Counted from the first letter of the stretch, positions 48,036 through 57,225 are shown. The stretch is DNA of 64,000 nt from Kineosporia rhizophila (GCF_021277265.1 NZ_JAJSOH010000009.1:179538-243537), one strand, 5' to 3'. Numbers and translations: made by a program. Notes: generated by a model not told the origin, from the letters alone.

Positions 48036-48411
48036 CCACGCCTCCTGCCGTGTGAAGTGGTGCCTGCTGAATGAGCTACCGGTAGTAGATGCACCACTGG
48101 TTCCAACCCTCTGCCTCGCTGCAGACGGCAGAATCGTTACCGCATCCGGGTCGTGCCGTGAGTCACATGGGCAAATCGTTACTCACGTGACATGGGCCGA
48201 TTCGCACCGTATGCAAGTGATATGCGCGGATCCGCCCTCGGCGCTAACAATAAAGCTCTTGGCTGTGTTGGCTACCCACACGCCAGGATCTTGACCCCTT
48301 CGGAACGCTTCGACTGCCCGGGGGAACGCTGTGAATCCGGACGGACACGACGCGCCGGAGCATCTGCTTTGCCGCGGACCGGGCTCGACCGGTAGCCTTG
48401 CCGCATCACGG
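48036..48411. other. 376-bp intergenic region between LCP gene and tRNA-Ser(GCT)
   Basis: No gene is seen. It contains an inverted repeat TGGTGC/GCACCA (48058-48096) around the palindrome CTACCGGTAG (48076-48085), the inverted repeat CGTGAGT/ACTCACG (48157-48187), and the word AATCGTTAC twice (48132-48140 and 48174-48182). This is probably the promoter/operator region of the LCP gene. Confidence 0.5.
48369..48398 (+). promoter_or_regulatory. Promoter of tRNA-Ser(GCT)
   Basis: TTGCCG (48369-48374) and TAGCCT (48393-48398) are 18 bp apart and about 13 bases upstream of the tRNA 5' end, as expected for a stable-RNA promoter. Confidence 0.5.
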
Positions 48412-48502
48412 GGAGGCGTCGCCTAGTCCGGTCTATGGCGCCCGCCTGCTAAGCGGGTTTGGGGGTTATTCCCCATCGCGAGTTCAAATCTCGCCGCCTC
48501 CG
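48412..48502 (+). tRNA. tRNA-Ser (anticodon GCT)
   Basis: Acceptor stem GGAGGCG (48412-48418) pairs with CGCCTCC (48495-48501) plus discriminator G. The anticodon loop is CTGCTAA within the CGCC...GGGTT stem region, the variable arm is long and the T-arm GCGAG-TTCAAAT-CTCGC is intact. CCA is not encoded. Confidence 0.95.
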
Positions 48503-48509
48503 CGGTCCG

Positions 48510-48561
48510 AAAGGGCCCTGCGGTCAGCCACACGGCTGGCCACAGGGCCCTTTCTGGTTTT
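48510..48561 (+). terminator. Terminator after tRNA-Ser(GCT)
   Basis: AAAGGGCCCTG (48510-48520) pairs with CAGGGCCCTTT (48543-48553), with an inner stem GGTCAGCC-ACAC-GGCTGGCC, followed by TTTCTGGTTTT. It is one of the strongest intrinsic terminators in the window. Confidence 0.88.
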
Positions 48562-48703
48562 GCGTGGCGGCCCGGACGCGCTGGGTGATGCACTCGTTCG
48601 GCGCAGCGTTTGCAGCCGGGATGCGCGCTTCGCCGGGGTCGTGGTCGGATGGGTCGACTGCCCGCATGTCACAAGCGACCCACAGCCCCCGGAGGTGCTC
48701 CTC

Positions 48704-49810
48704 GTGCGTCCCGCTCGCCCCCTGCAGAACCGGAAACTGCTGATGGGGGTGGGAGCGGCGGCTCTGGTCCCGCTCGTGCTGGCGGGCTGTCAGTCGGATT
48801 CGGCCCAGACGGCCCAGACGGCTCAAACGGCTGAGACCGCCGGGCCGCCGGCGGCGAGCCCGGCCCCCTCCGACCCGGACTCGACCCCGGCGTCACCGGG
48901 CCCGACCGCATCGACGAGTCCGTCGTCCTCAAGTTCGCCGGTGAGCCCGAGCGACACGAGCACTGCCCCGGGCACGACGACCGCCACCGCTACCCCTTCG
49001 GGCAGTCCCGGCGTTCAGGAACTGCCCCGTGGCGGCACCGCACTGTTCCCGCGCTACCGGCTCGTCGGCTACTCGGGCGGGGCGGCCGAGGCTTTCGGTC
49101 GGCTCGGCATCGGCAGTCTCCAGAAACGCACCGAAGAGATCGAGAAGCTGGGCACGAAGTACGACGGGGACGGCCGGGAGCCGCTGCCGGTGCTCGAGCT
49201 GATCGCCACCGTCGTGCAGGCCTCTCCGGGCAAGGACGGTCTGCACCGCAGCCGCACCAGCGACGCCGAGATCGAGCGCTACCTGAAGGTGGCCCGGGCC
49301 AACAAGGCGTTGCTGCTGCTGAACATCCAGCCCGGCCGGGCCGACTTCCTCACCGAGGTCAAGGCGATGAGCCGCTGGCTGGCCGAGCCCGACGTGGGCG
49401 TGGCGCTCGACCCGGAGTGGGCGGTCGGCGCGAAGGAGCGGCCCGGGCGGGTGTACGGGCGCACCAGCGCGGCCGAGCTGAACGAGGTCTCGCTGTGGCT
49501 GTCGGAGTTCGTGGCCGAGAAGCAGCTGCCGCAGAAGCCCTTCGTGGTGCACCAGCTGGCCTCACGGATCATCAGTGACGTGCCCGGTCTGCGGGCCCGC
49601 CGCAACCTGGGCTTCGTGATCAGCGTGGACGGCATCGGCTCGCGCGAGGCCAAGGAGGAGACCTGGCGCAAGCTGGTCAAGCCGCTGCCCGAGGGCATCC
49701 ACACCGGCTTCAAGCTGTTCTTCGAGGAGGACCGCGAGCACGGCCGGCTGATGACGCCCGCGCAGGTGCTCAAGCTCAAGCCGCGCCCGGAGTACGTGCT
49801 GTACGAGTGA
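48704..49810 (+). CDS. Lipoprotein of unknown function
   Basis: A 368-residue protein starting at GTG with GGAGG 8 bases upstream. The signal peptide (NRKLLMGVGAAALVPLVLAGC) ends in the lipobox LAGC; residues 35-105 are a Ser/Thr/Pro/Ala-rich linker; the domain (about 110-368) reads YRLVGYSGGAAEAFGRLGIG, LPVLELIATVVQASPGKDGL, LLLLNIQPGRADFLTEVKAM and LDPEWAVGAKERPG, probably a TIM barrel exposed outside the membrane. No known family. The 10-residue motif VALDPEWAVG suggests a sugar or peptide ligand only by analogy. Confidence 0.78.
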   Translation: MRPARPLQNRKLLMGVGAAALVPLVLAGCQSDSAQTAQTAQTAETAGPPAASPAPSDPDSTPASPGPTASTSPSSSSSPVSPSDTSTAPGTTTATATPSGSPGVQELPRGGTALFPRYRLVGYSGGAAEAFGRLGIGSLQKRTEEIEKLGTKYDGDGREPLPVLELIATVVQASPGKDGLHRSRTSDAEIERYLKVARANKALLLLNIQPGRADFLTEVKAMSRWLAEPDVGVALDPEWAVGAKERPGRVYGRTSAAELNEVSLWLSEFVAEKQLPQKPFVVHQLASRIISDVPGLRARRNLGFVISVDGIGSREAKEETWRKLVKPLPEGIHTGFKLFFEEDREHGRLMTPAQVLKLKPRPEYVLYE

Positions 49811-49813
49811 GGG

Positions 49814-49840
49814 CCCGGCCCACGCCGTCGGTGAGCCGGG
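49814..49840. terminator. Shared terminator between convergent lipoprotein and pckG genes
   Basis: CCCGGC (49814-49819) and GCCGGG (49835-49840) form a stem in the 37-bp gap between the two convergent stops. Confidence 0.5.
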
Positions 49841-49847
49841 CGCCGCG

Positions 49848-51653
49848 TCAGCTGCCCAACCGGGCCTTCAGAGCGTCCAGCTCGGTCAGCAGGGTCACCG
49901 GGGTCTTCTCGCCGATCTTGTCGAACCACTCCTGGATCAGCGGGATCTCGGCCTTCCACTCCTGCGCGTCCACGTGCAGCGCCTGGGCCAGCTGCTCCTC
50001 GGACACGGCCAGGCCGTCGAGGTCGAGCGAGCCGGGCGCGGGCACGTGCCCGATCGGCGTCTCGACCGCGGCCGCCGCACCCTCCAGCCGGTCGACCACC
50101 CACTTCAGCACCCGGCTGTTCTCGCCGAAACCGGGCCAGAGGAAGCCGCCGTCGGCGTCGCGCCGGAACCAGTTGACGTAGAAGATCTTCGGCAGCTTGT
50201 CGGCGTCGGCGCCCTTGCCCACGTCGAGCCAGTGCTGGAAGTAGTCACCGGCGTGGTAACCGATGAACGGCAGCATGGCCATCGGGTCGCGGCGCACCAC
50301 CCCGACCGCACCGGTCGCCGCCGCGGTGGTCTCCGAGCTCAGGGTGGCGCCCATGAACGTGCCGTGGTTCCAGTCCCGGGCCTGGGTGACCAGCGGGATC
50401 GTGGTCTTGCGGCGCCCGCCGAACAGGATCGCCGAGATCGGCACCCCGGCCGGGTCGTCGTACTCCGGGGCCAGGATCGGGCAGTTACGGATCGGCGTGC
50501 AGAACCGCGAGTTGGGGTGCGAAGAAGGGTTTTCCGAGTCCGGCGTCCAGTCGTTGCCGTGCCAGTCGGTGAGGTGCGCCGGGGGCTGCGGCGTCATCCC
50601 CTCCCACCACACGTCGCCGTCGTCGGTCAGCGCCACGTTGGTGAACACCGAACCGCCCACCTCGATCGCCCGCATGGCGTTGGGGTTGGTGTCCCAGCCG
50701 GTGCCGGGAGCCACCCCGAACAGGCCGTTCTCGGGGTTGGTGGCGTACAGCCGGCCGTCCCGGCCGAACCGCATCCAGGCGATGTCGTCGCCCAGCGTCT
50801 CCACCTTCCAGCCCGGGATCGTCGGCTCCAGCATGGCCAGGTTGGTCTTGCCGCAGGCGCTGGGGAAGGCGGCCGCGATGTACTTCACCGTGCCGGTGGG
50901 TGAGGTCAGCTTCAGGATCAGCATGTGCTCGGCCAGCCAGCCCTCGTCGCGGGCCATCACCGAGGCGATCCGCAGCGAGTAGCACTTCTTGCCCAGCAGC
51001 GCGTTGCCGCCGTAACCCGAGCCGTACGACTGGATCTCGCGGCTCTCCGGGAACTGCACGATGTACTTGGTGTCGTTGCAGGGCCAGGCCACGTCCTGCT
51101 GGCCGGGCTCGAGCGGAGCGCCGATCGAATGCATGGCCGGTACGTACTCGGCGCTGTCACCCATCGCCGCGAGCACCCGGGTGCCGGTCTTGGCCATCAC
51201 GTTCATCGAGACCACCACGTAGGGCGAGTCGGTGATCTCGACCCCGAACATCGGCTTCTCCGCGTCCAGATGGCCCATCACGAACGGGATCACGTACATC
51301 GTGCGGCCTTTCATGCAGCCGCGGTACAGATCCCGCATGATCGAGCGCATCTCGGCCGGGTCCATCCAGTTGTTCGTCGGGCCGCAGTCGGCCTCGTCGA
51401 GCGAGCAGATGAACGTGCGGTCCTCGACCCGGGCCACGTCGGTCGGGTCGGACGCGCACCAGTAGGAGTTCGGCTTCTTGTCCAGCTTCACGAAAGTGCC
51501 TGCGGCGACCAGCTCGTCGATCAGGGCCTGGTGCTGCTCGGCCGAGCCGTCGATCCAGACCACCCGGTCGGGGGTGGTCAGCTCGGCCGCCTGCGAGACC
51601 CAGTCCAGCAGGTTCGCGTGCCGGGTGGGGGCGTCGTTCTCGATCGTGGTCAC
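49848..51653 (-). CDS. pckG: Phosphoenolpyruvate carboxykinase (GTP)
   Basis: A 601-residue enzyme, normal for the GTP-dependent family. The kinase P-loop is [15 protein letters not shown]; metal-binding and substrate regions include [44 protein letters not shown] and [15 protein letters not shown]. It converts oxaloacetate to phosphoenolpyruvate for gluconeogenesis. The GTG at 51653 has AGGG upstream. The promoter at 51795-51823 contains a palindromic operator, so carbon-source control is likely. Confidence 0.95.
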   Translation of the reverse strand: MTTIENDAPTRHANLLDWVSQAAELTTPDRVVWIDGSAEQHQALIDELVAAGTFVKLDKKPNSYWCASDPTDVARVEDRTFICSLDEADCGPTNNWMDPAEMRSIMRDLYRGCMKGRTMYVIPFVMGHLDAEKPMFGVEITDSPYVVVSMNVMAKTGTRVLAAMGDSAEYVPAMHSIGAPLEPGQQDVAWPCNDTKYIVQFPESREIQSYGSGYGGNALLGKKCYSLRIASVMARDEGWLAEHMLILKLTSPTGTVKYIAAAFPSACGKTNLAMLEPTIPGWKVETLGDDIAWMRFGRDGRLYATNPENGLFGVAPGTGWDTNPNAMRAIEVGGSVFTNVALTDDGDVWWEGMTPQPPAHLTDWHGNDWTPDSENPSSHPNSRFCTPIRNCPILAPEYDDPAGVPISAILFGGRRKTTIPLVTQARDWNHGTFMGATLSSETTAAATGAVGVVRRDPMAMLPFIGYHAGDYFQHWLDVGKGADADKLPKIFYVNWFRRDADGGFLWPGFGENSRVLKWVVDRLEGAAAAVETPIGHVPAPGSLDLDGLAVSEEQLAQALHVDAQEWKAEIPLIQEWFDKIGEKTPVTLLTELDALKARLGS

Positions 51654-51794
51654 AGATGCTGCCCTTTCCTCGTGGATGGGGGGCCGGGTTGCACGGCTCT
51701 GCACTGCTGTTCCGGTCTCCGCCAGAATCCGGGCGCGACGAGATAGAGCGCCGTTCTGGTACTACGAACGGTGACGCCCGCGGCGGTCTCCTTC

Positions 51795-51835
51795 ACGTTA
51801 CCTGTCCGGACAGGTGTTGTGAACCTGTCCGGACA
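51795..51835 (-). promoter_or_regulatory. pckG: Promoter of pckG with paired palindromic operators
   Basis: On the minus strand TTCACA (51818-51823) and TAACGT (51795-51800) are 17 bp apart. The perfect 16-bp palindrome ACCTGTCCGGACAGGT (51800-51815) fills the spacer, and a second, shorter copy ACCTGTCCGGACA (51823-51835) begins 23 bp away, over and upstream of the -35 box. This is a classic repressor arrangement; the regulator is not known. Confidence 0.7.
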
Positions 51836-51948
51836 TGCCAATCGGTGACCCTCTTCACACTCCTCTGACGTGCTCAGATCCCTTCGCAAGGTCTTTCCGG
51901 GGGCTTGCACGAACTTGCGGGCCTGGTGACGGACCCGGACAAGCAGAA

Positions 51949-51988
51949 GGGCCCGCCACCGACCGATGACACGGTCGGTGACGGGCCC
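51949..51988 (-). terminator. Terminator after the ABC-2 exporter genes
   Basis: GGGCCCG (51949-51955) and CGGGCCC (51982-51988) enclose the inner stem CACCGACCG...CGGTCGGTG. On the minus strand it is followed by TTCTGCTTGT. It lies 18 bases beyond the permease stop. Confidence 0.6.
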
Positions 51989-52006
51989 CGGGGGCCGGCG
52001 GTGGAC

Positions 52007-53296
52007 TCAGACGGACTGCTTCTCCCGCTTCCAGGCGGTCGCCAGCGAGGTCTTCGTGCTGGTCCGCAGCAGCGAACCCTCGTACAGCCGGGCGGCGAAG
52101 GCGATCAGCAGAAGGCCGGTGACCGCGATGATCCCCAGCGAGATCAGCGCCTCCCACCACGCCGCGTCGTCGATCAGCAGCCGGCGGGGCATGCTGAGCG
52201 GAGACGTGAACGGCACGTAGGAGAGAACTTTCAGGGCGGTGCCCGGGTCGGTGATGTACACGCCGGCCAGGAACGGGGCGATCAGCACGATCTGCAGCGG
52301 CATGGTGGTGGCCTGCAGGTCCTCCTGCCGGGCGGCCAGCGCGCCGGCCGCGGCCCAGACACAGCTGAGCATGATGAACCCGAGAGCGAAGAACAGCAGG
52401 AACCAGCCCCCGGAGTCGAGCAGCAGGGTGGTGGCCACGCTCTGCCCGGTGGCGCTGGCCGCGGCCAGGCCGATAGCCAGCAGCAGGGCCACCTGCCCCA
52501 GGGCCAGGGCGGCGTTGCCCAGCACCTTGCCGGCCAGCAGCACCCGCACCGGGGTGGCCGCCACCAGGATCTCGATCACCCGGCTCTGCTTCTCCTCCAC
52601 CACGCTCTGCGAGATCGTGATCCCGAAGGTGAGGGCGGTGAAGTAGAACAGGAAGGCGAAGGCCAGGGCCAGCACCATGGCCACGCCCTCGTTCTCGGCG
52701 CCGCCCTCGAGCAGTCGCTCCGAAGGTGTGCCCACGTCCTGCAGCTCGGCGATCTGGTCCGGGGTCATCCCGCCCAGCTCCAGCATGCCCTGGGTCTGGT
52801 AGGTCTGGAAGGCGGCGGCCACCAAGCGGCTCAGGTCGCCCTCGATGTCGTTGTTGCCGACGATCTCGACCATGCCGTCGGACTTCTCGACCAGGGCCGC
52901 GTCGGCGTCGTCGGAGCGCACCAGGGCGATCGCGGCGTCGGCCGAGTCGGCCTCGACCAGCGTCACGTCGGCCGCGGGCACCCCGGTCCCGACGGACCGG
53001 GTGAGCAGCGGCACGTCCTGCTCGTCGGCCTCGTCGTCGGCCTTCTCGCGCTCCTCCTCCAGGCGGATCGCGGCCTCGCCACCGCTCTTGGCCACCTCGC
53101 CGACCTGGCTCGCCGTCTGCCCGGCAACGGCCAGCCGGTACTTCGGGTGGTCGTCGTCGTTCAGGAACAGCGCCGGCAGGATGATGCCCAGCGCCACCAG
53201 CACCAGCATCACCACGCTGGAGATGATGAAGCCGCGGTCGCGCAGTTTGGTGCTCATCTCCCGGGCGGCGATCACCCGGACCATCTCGAAGTTCAC
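52007..53296 (-). CDS. ABC-2 type permease (NatB-like sodium/drug exporter)
   Basis: A 429-residue protein. One membrane helix at about residues 24-45, a large extracytoplasmic region, then five or six helices (about 205-410) with the marker SVVEEKQSRVIEILVAATPV and the loop VPFTSPLSMPRRLL. This is the NatB-type architecture of Na+/drug exporters in which the membrane part pairs with an ATPase. It overlaps the ATPase gene by 4 bp. The substrate is unknown. Confidence 0.88.
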   Translation of the reverse strand: MNFEMVRVIAAREMSTKLRDRGFIISSVVMLVLVALGIILPALFLNDDDHPKYRLAVAGQTASQVGEVAKSGGEAAIRLEEEREKADDEADEQDVPLLTRSVGTGVPAADVTLVEADSADAAIALVRSDDADAALVEKSDGMVEIVGNNDIEGDLSRLVAAAFQTYQTQGMLELGGMTPDQIAELQDVGTPSERLLEGGAENEGVAMVLALAFAFLFYFTALTFGITISQSVVEEKQSRVIEILVAATPVRVLLAGKVLGNAALALGQVALLLAIGLAAASATGQSVATTLLLDSGGWFLLFFALGFIMLSCVWAAAGALAARQEDLQATTMPLQIVLIAPFLAGVYITDPGTALKVLSYVPFTSPLSMPRRLLIDDAAWWEALISLGIIAVTGLLLIAFAARLYEGSLLRTSTKTSLATAWKREKQSV

Positions 53297-54177
53297 TTGG
53301 AGACCTCCCGGTAGATGTCGGCCAGGGCCGGGACGACCCGGCTGAACTCGTGCACCGGCCCACGCTGGACGGCGGCGGACAGAAGCATCTGGTCGTGCGT
53401 CACGTCAGGCAGTTCGACCAGGGCCCGGGGACCGTCCACGTCGAGGACGTCGATGCCGGGCACGTCGCGCAGCCAGCCCGCGTCCTCGCCCAGCACCAGC
53501 CGGAACCGCGCACCGGCCCGTTCCTGCCGCAGCGACTCCACCGTGCCCTGGGCCACCACGCCGCCCCCGGCGATGATCACCAGGTCGTCGCAGATCCGCT
53601 CGACCAGGTCGAGCTGGTGGCTGGAGAACAGCACCGGCACGCCCCCGGCCGCGCTGGTGCGCAGGATCGAGGTCATCGTGTCCACGGTGATCGGGTCCAG
53701 ACCGCTGAACGGCTCGTCCAGCACCAGCAGGACCGGATCGTGCAGCAGCGCCGCGGCCACCTGCACCCGCTGCTGGTTACCCAGCGACAGCGACTCCAGC
53801 TTGTCCTTCATCCGCTCGCCGAGGCCCAGCTGCTCGAGCAGCCCGGTGGCCTTGCGGCGGGCCTCGGCAGCGCTCAGCCCGTGCAGCCGGCCCAGGAAGA
53901 CCAGCTGGTCGACGGGGTTCATCTTGGGGTAGAGACCGCGCTCCTCGGGCATGTACCCGAACTGCTGGCGGGCCGGCCGGTCCAGGGCCTGCCCCTTCCA
54001 GCGCACGGTCCCGGCGTCCGGGGCGAGGATGCCCAGGACGATCCGCATGGTGGTGGTCTTACCGGCGCCGTTCGACCCGACGAAACCGGTGAGCCGGCCG
54101 GGCTCGACGCTGAACGAGATGCCGTCCAGTACCCGGCGACCGTCGAACGAACGACTGATGCCGTCCAGCTCAAGCAT
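53293..54177 (-). CDS. ABC-2 exporter ATPase subunit (NatA-like)
   Basis: A 294-residue ATPase: Walker A GSNGAGKTTTMRI, Q-loop region GYMPEERGLYPKM, signature LSLGNQQRVQ, Walker B VLLVLDEPFSGLDPI, and the H-loop VLFSSHQLDLV. It drives export by the downstream permease. The C-terminal 80 residues are a regulatory extension (ARFRLVLGEDAGWLRDVPGI) of the DUF4162 type. A two-component system lies just upstream. Confidence 0.92.
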   Translation of the reverse strand: MLELDGISRSFDGRRVLDGISFSVEPGRLTGFVGSNGAGKTTTMRIVLGILAPDAGTVRWKGQALDRPARQQFGYMPEERGLYPKMNPVDQLVFLGRLHGLSAAEARRKATGLLEQLGLGERMKDKLESLSLGNQQRVQVAAALLHDPVLLVLDEPFSGLDPITVDTMTSILRTSAAGGVPVLFSSHQLDLVERICDDLVIIAGGGVVAQGTVESLRQERAGARFRLVLGEDAGWLRDVPGIDVLDVDGPRALVELPDVTHDQMLLSAAVQRGPVHEFSRVVPALADIYREVSK

Positions 54178-54291
54178 GATCCGCGCTCCTGATGGTGAGG
54201 ATTTCTCCTGACCCTCAGAAAGCTATGCCTGCGAACGGGCACCGGTCGTCCGGCGCGCGACGGAACCACCGCATCCCCCTCGCGACGGACG

Positions 54292-54314
54292 TCGGTGCCC
54301 ACCGGCGTCCTCAA
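54292..54314. repeat. Dispersed 23-bp repeat, copy 1
   Basis: TCGGTGCCCACCGGCGTCC followed by TCAA matches 62084-62106 at 21 of 23 positions. This copy is about 26 bp beyond the response-regulator stop and shares its first 8 bases with the inverted repeat GGGCACCG/CGGTGCCC (54238-54299). Confidence 0.5.
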
Positions 54315-54339
54315 CCAGAAAAGAGCATCGAGGACGAGA

Positions 54340-55041
54340 TCAGCCCGGCTTCTGCCCCGGAGTCACCACACCCGTCTCGTAGGCGAACACCACCGCCTGG
54401 ATCCGGTCGCGCAGACCGAGCTTCTGCAGGATCCGCGAGACGTGCGTCTTGACCGTGGCCTCGCCGACGAACAGCTGCTGGGCCATCTCGGCGTTGCTCG
54501 AACCGGTGGCCAGCAGGCGCAGGATGTCCCACTCCCGCTCGGTGAGCTGGTCGAGCAGGTCGGGGCGCTGCACCACCCCGGAGCGCACGGCGAACCGGTC
54601 GAGCAGCCGCCGGGTCAGCTCGGGGGCGAGCATCGCGTCGCCCCGGGCGACGATCCGGATCGCCTGGATCAGCTCCTCCGGGCTGGCGTTCTTCAGCAGG
54701 AACCCGGCCGCGCCCGCCTGCAGCGCCTCGAACAGGTAGTCCTCCCGGTCGAAGGTGGTCAGGATGACCACCTTGGCCGTGGAGTCGCGGGTGATCTCGC
54801 GGGTCGCGGTCAGCCCGTCGGTGCCCGGCATCTGCACGTCCATCAGGATCACGTCCGGGGTGAACCGGGCCGCCCGGGCGATCGCCTCCGCCCCGTTCGA
54901 GGCCTCGGCCACCACCTCCAGACCCGGCTCGCTGGACAGGATCATCCGGAAACCGGCCCGCATCAGCTCCTGGTCGTCGGCCAGCAGCACCCGGATCGGG
55001 GGCTGTTCCTGGTCCTCTTCGTACTGCTCGGAGCCGCTCAC
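54340..55041 (-). CDS. NarL/LuxR-type response regulator
   Basis: A 233-residue protein. The receiver domain has the acidic pair DDQ (near residue 22), the phosphoacceptor Asp in VILMDVQMPG and Lys in LLKNASPEELI; the C-terminal LuxR helix-turn-helix reads LTEREWDILRLLATGSSNAE, MAQQLFVGEATVKTHVSRIL. It is phosphorylated by the adjacent histidine kinase (4-bp overlap) and probably controls the ABC-2 exporter genes beyond it. Confidence 0.93.
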   Translation of the reverse strand: MSGSEQYEEDQEQPPIRVLLADDQELMRAGFRMILSSEPGLEVVAEASNGAEAIARAARFTPDVILMDVQMPGTDGLTATREITRDSTAKVVILTTFDREDYLFEALQAGAAGFLLKNASPEELIQAIRIVARGDAMLAPELTRRLLDRFAVRSGVVQRPDLLDQLTEREWDILRLLATGSSNAEMAQQLFVGEATVKTHVSRILQKLGLRDRIQAVVFAYETGVVTPGQKPG

Positions 55042-56405
55042 CGGGGCACCGCCGTCCTCTCGTTCTCCGTGTTGCCCGTAACTGCCGCCCGCACCAGGGG
55101 AATCCGCGCCCTCACCCGGTAGCCGCCCTCGGGCCGGCGGCCGATCTCCAGGGTGCCGCCGTGCATCTCGACCCGTTCCCGCATCCCCACCTGGCCGAGC
55201 CCGGAACCCTTGCCTCCCAGAGGTGCCTGGCCGCGGCCGTTGTCCACCACCTCGACCTCGACCGCCTCGGCCAGATAGCGCAGACGACAGTCGATCCGGG
55301 ACGCTCCTGCGTGCTTGAGCGCGTTGGTCACCGCTTCCTGGGCGATCCGGAACACCGAGACGCTCACCGCCGCGGTCAACGTCGCCGGAGTGCCGACGAC
55401 CGTGAATTCGGTGGCCAGGCCCGGAGTTGCGGCATTGCGCAGGAGCTGTTCAAGGGCATCGACACCAGAGGACGGGGGACTCGCCGTGGTCTCGTCGCCG
55501 TCCTTTTGGTCGTCGGAGTCGCGCAGAACCACGAGCAGGCGACGCATCTCCTCCACCGCGGACCGGCCGGATTCCTCGATCACGCCCAGGGTTTGACGGG
55601 TCAGCTCGGGGTCGCGGTCGAGCACCCGGCGGGCGGCCCCGGCCTGTACCCCCATCAGGCTCACGTGATGGGCGACCACGTCGTGCAGTTCGCGGGCGAT
55701 CCGGACGCGCTCGGCCAGCACTGCCCGCCGGGCGCTCTCGTCCCGCTCGCGCGCCAGCTCCAGCGTGCGGCGGCGCAACTGCTCCTCCTGTGCGGCCCGG
55801 TTCCAGGCGGCGTTGCCGAAGTACCAGGCCCCGGCGAAGAACAGGATGTTGATCAGGGTGGAGTAGATGACACTGGCCAGGTGGGCAGGGATCGGGCCCT
55901 CGTCGGGCTCGGCGTCCGGCCCGGTCTCGGCCCAGGCGGTGGCGCTGATCAGGTAGGCCAGCCAGCAGAACATGATCACCACGACGAGCAGCCGGACGAT
56001 GTTCGCCACACGCCGGTCCTGGGTCCACGCGCCGGTCGTGTACAGGGCGCTGAACAGGGCGATCGAGCTCATCGTGCCCTCGATGACGGCGCGCGACTGC
56101 ATCCCGATGAACATCGCCGAGACCACCAGGAGCACCGGCACGGGGTGGCGCCGGCGCACGCACAGGGGCAGGGCGACGGCCAGCGACCAGAGCACCGACT
56201 CCAGGATCGAGATCTGCAGCACGTCGTTGTCCCGGCCGACGAAGCTGCGGTACAGCAGGGTGCTGGTCAGGGTGCCGGCCGCCAGGAGCAGGCCGGTGAC
56301 CACGTCCCAGCGCTGCTGCCGCGGGGTCGGGGTCGGCCGGGCGTAGTCGGGATCCTCGTCCGTTTCCCGGGCAAGCTGCGTGAACTGCTGGATCCCACCC
56401 TTCAT
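55038..56405 (-). CDS. Sensor histidine kinase, NarX/DesK type
   Basis: A 455-residue protein. Five or six hydrophobic helices in residues 30-215 form the sensor; a coiled linker follows; the H-box is RIARELHDVVAHHVSLMGVQ with the phospho-His; the HATPase part has FRIAQEAVTNALKHAGAS and VVDNGRGQAPLGGKGSGLGQ. ATG 56405 is at the family-typical position. The set HK-RR-ABC-2 ATPase/permease resembles antibiotic- or lipid-responsive export modules of the LiaRS/DesKR style, inferred from gene order. Confidence 0.92.
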   Translation of the reverse strand: MKGGIQQFTQLARETDEDPDYARPTPTPRQQRWDVVTGLLLAAGTLTSTLLYRSFVGRDNDVLQISILESVLWSLAVALPLCVRRRHPVPVLLVVSAMFIGMQSRAVIEGTMSSIALFSALYTTGAWTQDRRVANIVRLLVVVIMFCWLAYLISATAWAETGPDAEPDEGPIPAHLASVIYSTLINILFFAGAWYFGNAAWNRAAQEEQLRRRTLELARERDESARRAVLAERVRIARELHDVVAHHVSLMGVQAGAARRVLDRDPELTRQTLGVIEESGRSAVEEMRRLLVVLRDSDDQKDGDETTASPPSSGVDALEQLLRNAATPGLATEFTVVGTPATLTAAVSVSVFRIAQEAVTNALKHAGASRIDCRLRYLAEAVEVEVVDNGRGQAPLGGKGSGLGQVGMRERVEMHGGTLEIGRRPEGGYRVRARIPLVRAAVTGNTENERTAVPR

Positions 56406-56442
56406 ACCGGCAGCGTACGACCTGGCCCTAGGGTGGGCGGTC

Positions 56443-57225
56443 ATGAGCTCGGAGCCCGCGGCACGCGCCGAGAGCCTGCAGTCGCTCACCCGCGGGCTGG
56501 CGGTGATCCGGTGCTTCGACGCCGAGAACCCGGAGCTGAGCCTGTCCGACGTGGCCCGCCGTTCGGGCACGTCGCGGGCCACTGCCCGGCGCATCCTGCA
56601 CACCCTGGAAGACCTGAAGTACGTGCGGCTGCGTGACGGCCGGTTCTCCCTGACGCCCCGGGTGCTCGAGCTGGGCGGTGCCTACCTGGCCTCGTCGCCG
56701 CTGCCCACCCTGGCCCGCCCGCACCTGGCCGACCTCACCGCGGCCACCGACGAGTCGAGTTCACTGTCCGAGCTGGACGGCGACGAGATCGTCTACGTGG
56801 CGCGGGTGGAGCGCCGCCGGATCATGACGGTGGCGATCGGTCTGGGGACGCGTTTCCCCGCCTACGCGACGTCGATGGGACGGGTGTTGCTGGCCGGGAA
56901 GCCGCCTGAGTGGGTGGAGGGCTACTTCTCGCGGGTCGAGTTGGTGGGGCTCACCGAGAACACGATTGTGGACGTAGAAGAGCTCCGGGCCGAGCTGGAG
57001 CAGATCCGCCTCCAGGGGTGGTGCCTGGTCGACGAAGAGCTCGAGCCCGGCCTGCGCTCGGTGGCGGCGCCGGTCCGGGACGCGGCCGGGCTGGTGGTCG
57101 CCGCGGTGAACGTGTCGACCACCACCCGGCACAGCGTGGCCCGGATCCGCGAGCAGCTGCTCGGGCCGCTCCTGGTCTGCGCCGCCGAGATCAGTACAGA
57201 TCTGGCGTCACAGGGTGGTCGTTGA
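56443..57225 (+). CDS. pcaR: IclR-family regulator, PcaR type
   Basis: A 260-residue protein. The winged helix (about residues 10-75) includes SLTRGLAVIRCFDAENPELS, LSDVARRSGTSRATARRILH and KYVRLRDGRFSLTPRVLELG; the IclR sensor domain has VGLGTRFPAYATSMGRVLLA and GWCLVDEELEPGLRSVAAPV. These are close to the PcaR/PcaU/PobR group that regulates aromatic-acid catabolism. The pcaFIJ-like genes lie 1.3 kb downstream beyond a convergent gene, and their promoter carries a PcaR-like site. Overlaps the convergent gene by 35 bp. Confidence 0.88.
   Translation: MSSEPAARAESLQSLTRGLAVIRCFDAENPELSLSDVARRSGTSRATARRILHTLEDLKYVRLRDGRFSLTPRVLELGGAYLASSPLPTLARPHLADLTAATDESSSLSELDGDEIVYVARVERRRIMTVAIGLGTRFPAYATSMGRVLLAGKPPEWVEGYFSRVELVGLTENTIVDVEELRAELEQIRLQGWCLVDEELEPGLRSVAAPVRDAAGLVVAAVNVSTTTRHSVARIREQLLGPLLVCAAEISTDLASQGGR

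Noticed and set aside
48398..48703. N-terminal extension of the lipoprotein through tRNA-Ser(GCT)
   Set aside because: The frame would read through the tRNA and its terminator; the GTG at 48704 has a ribosome site and leads directly into a lipoprotein signal peptide.
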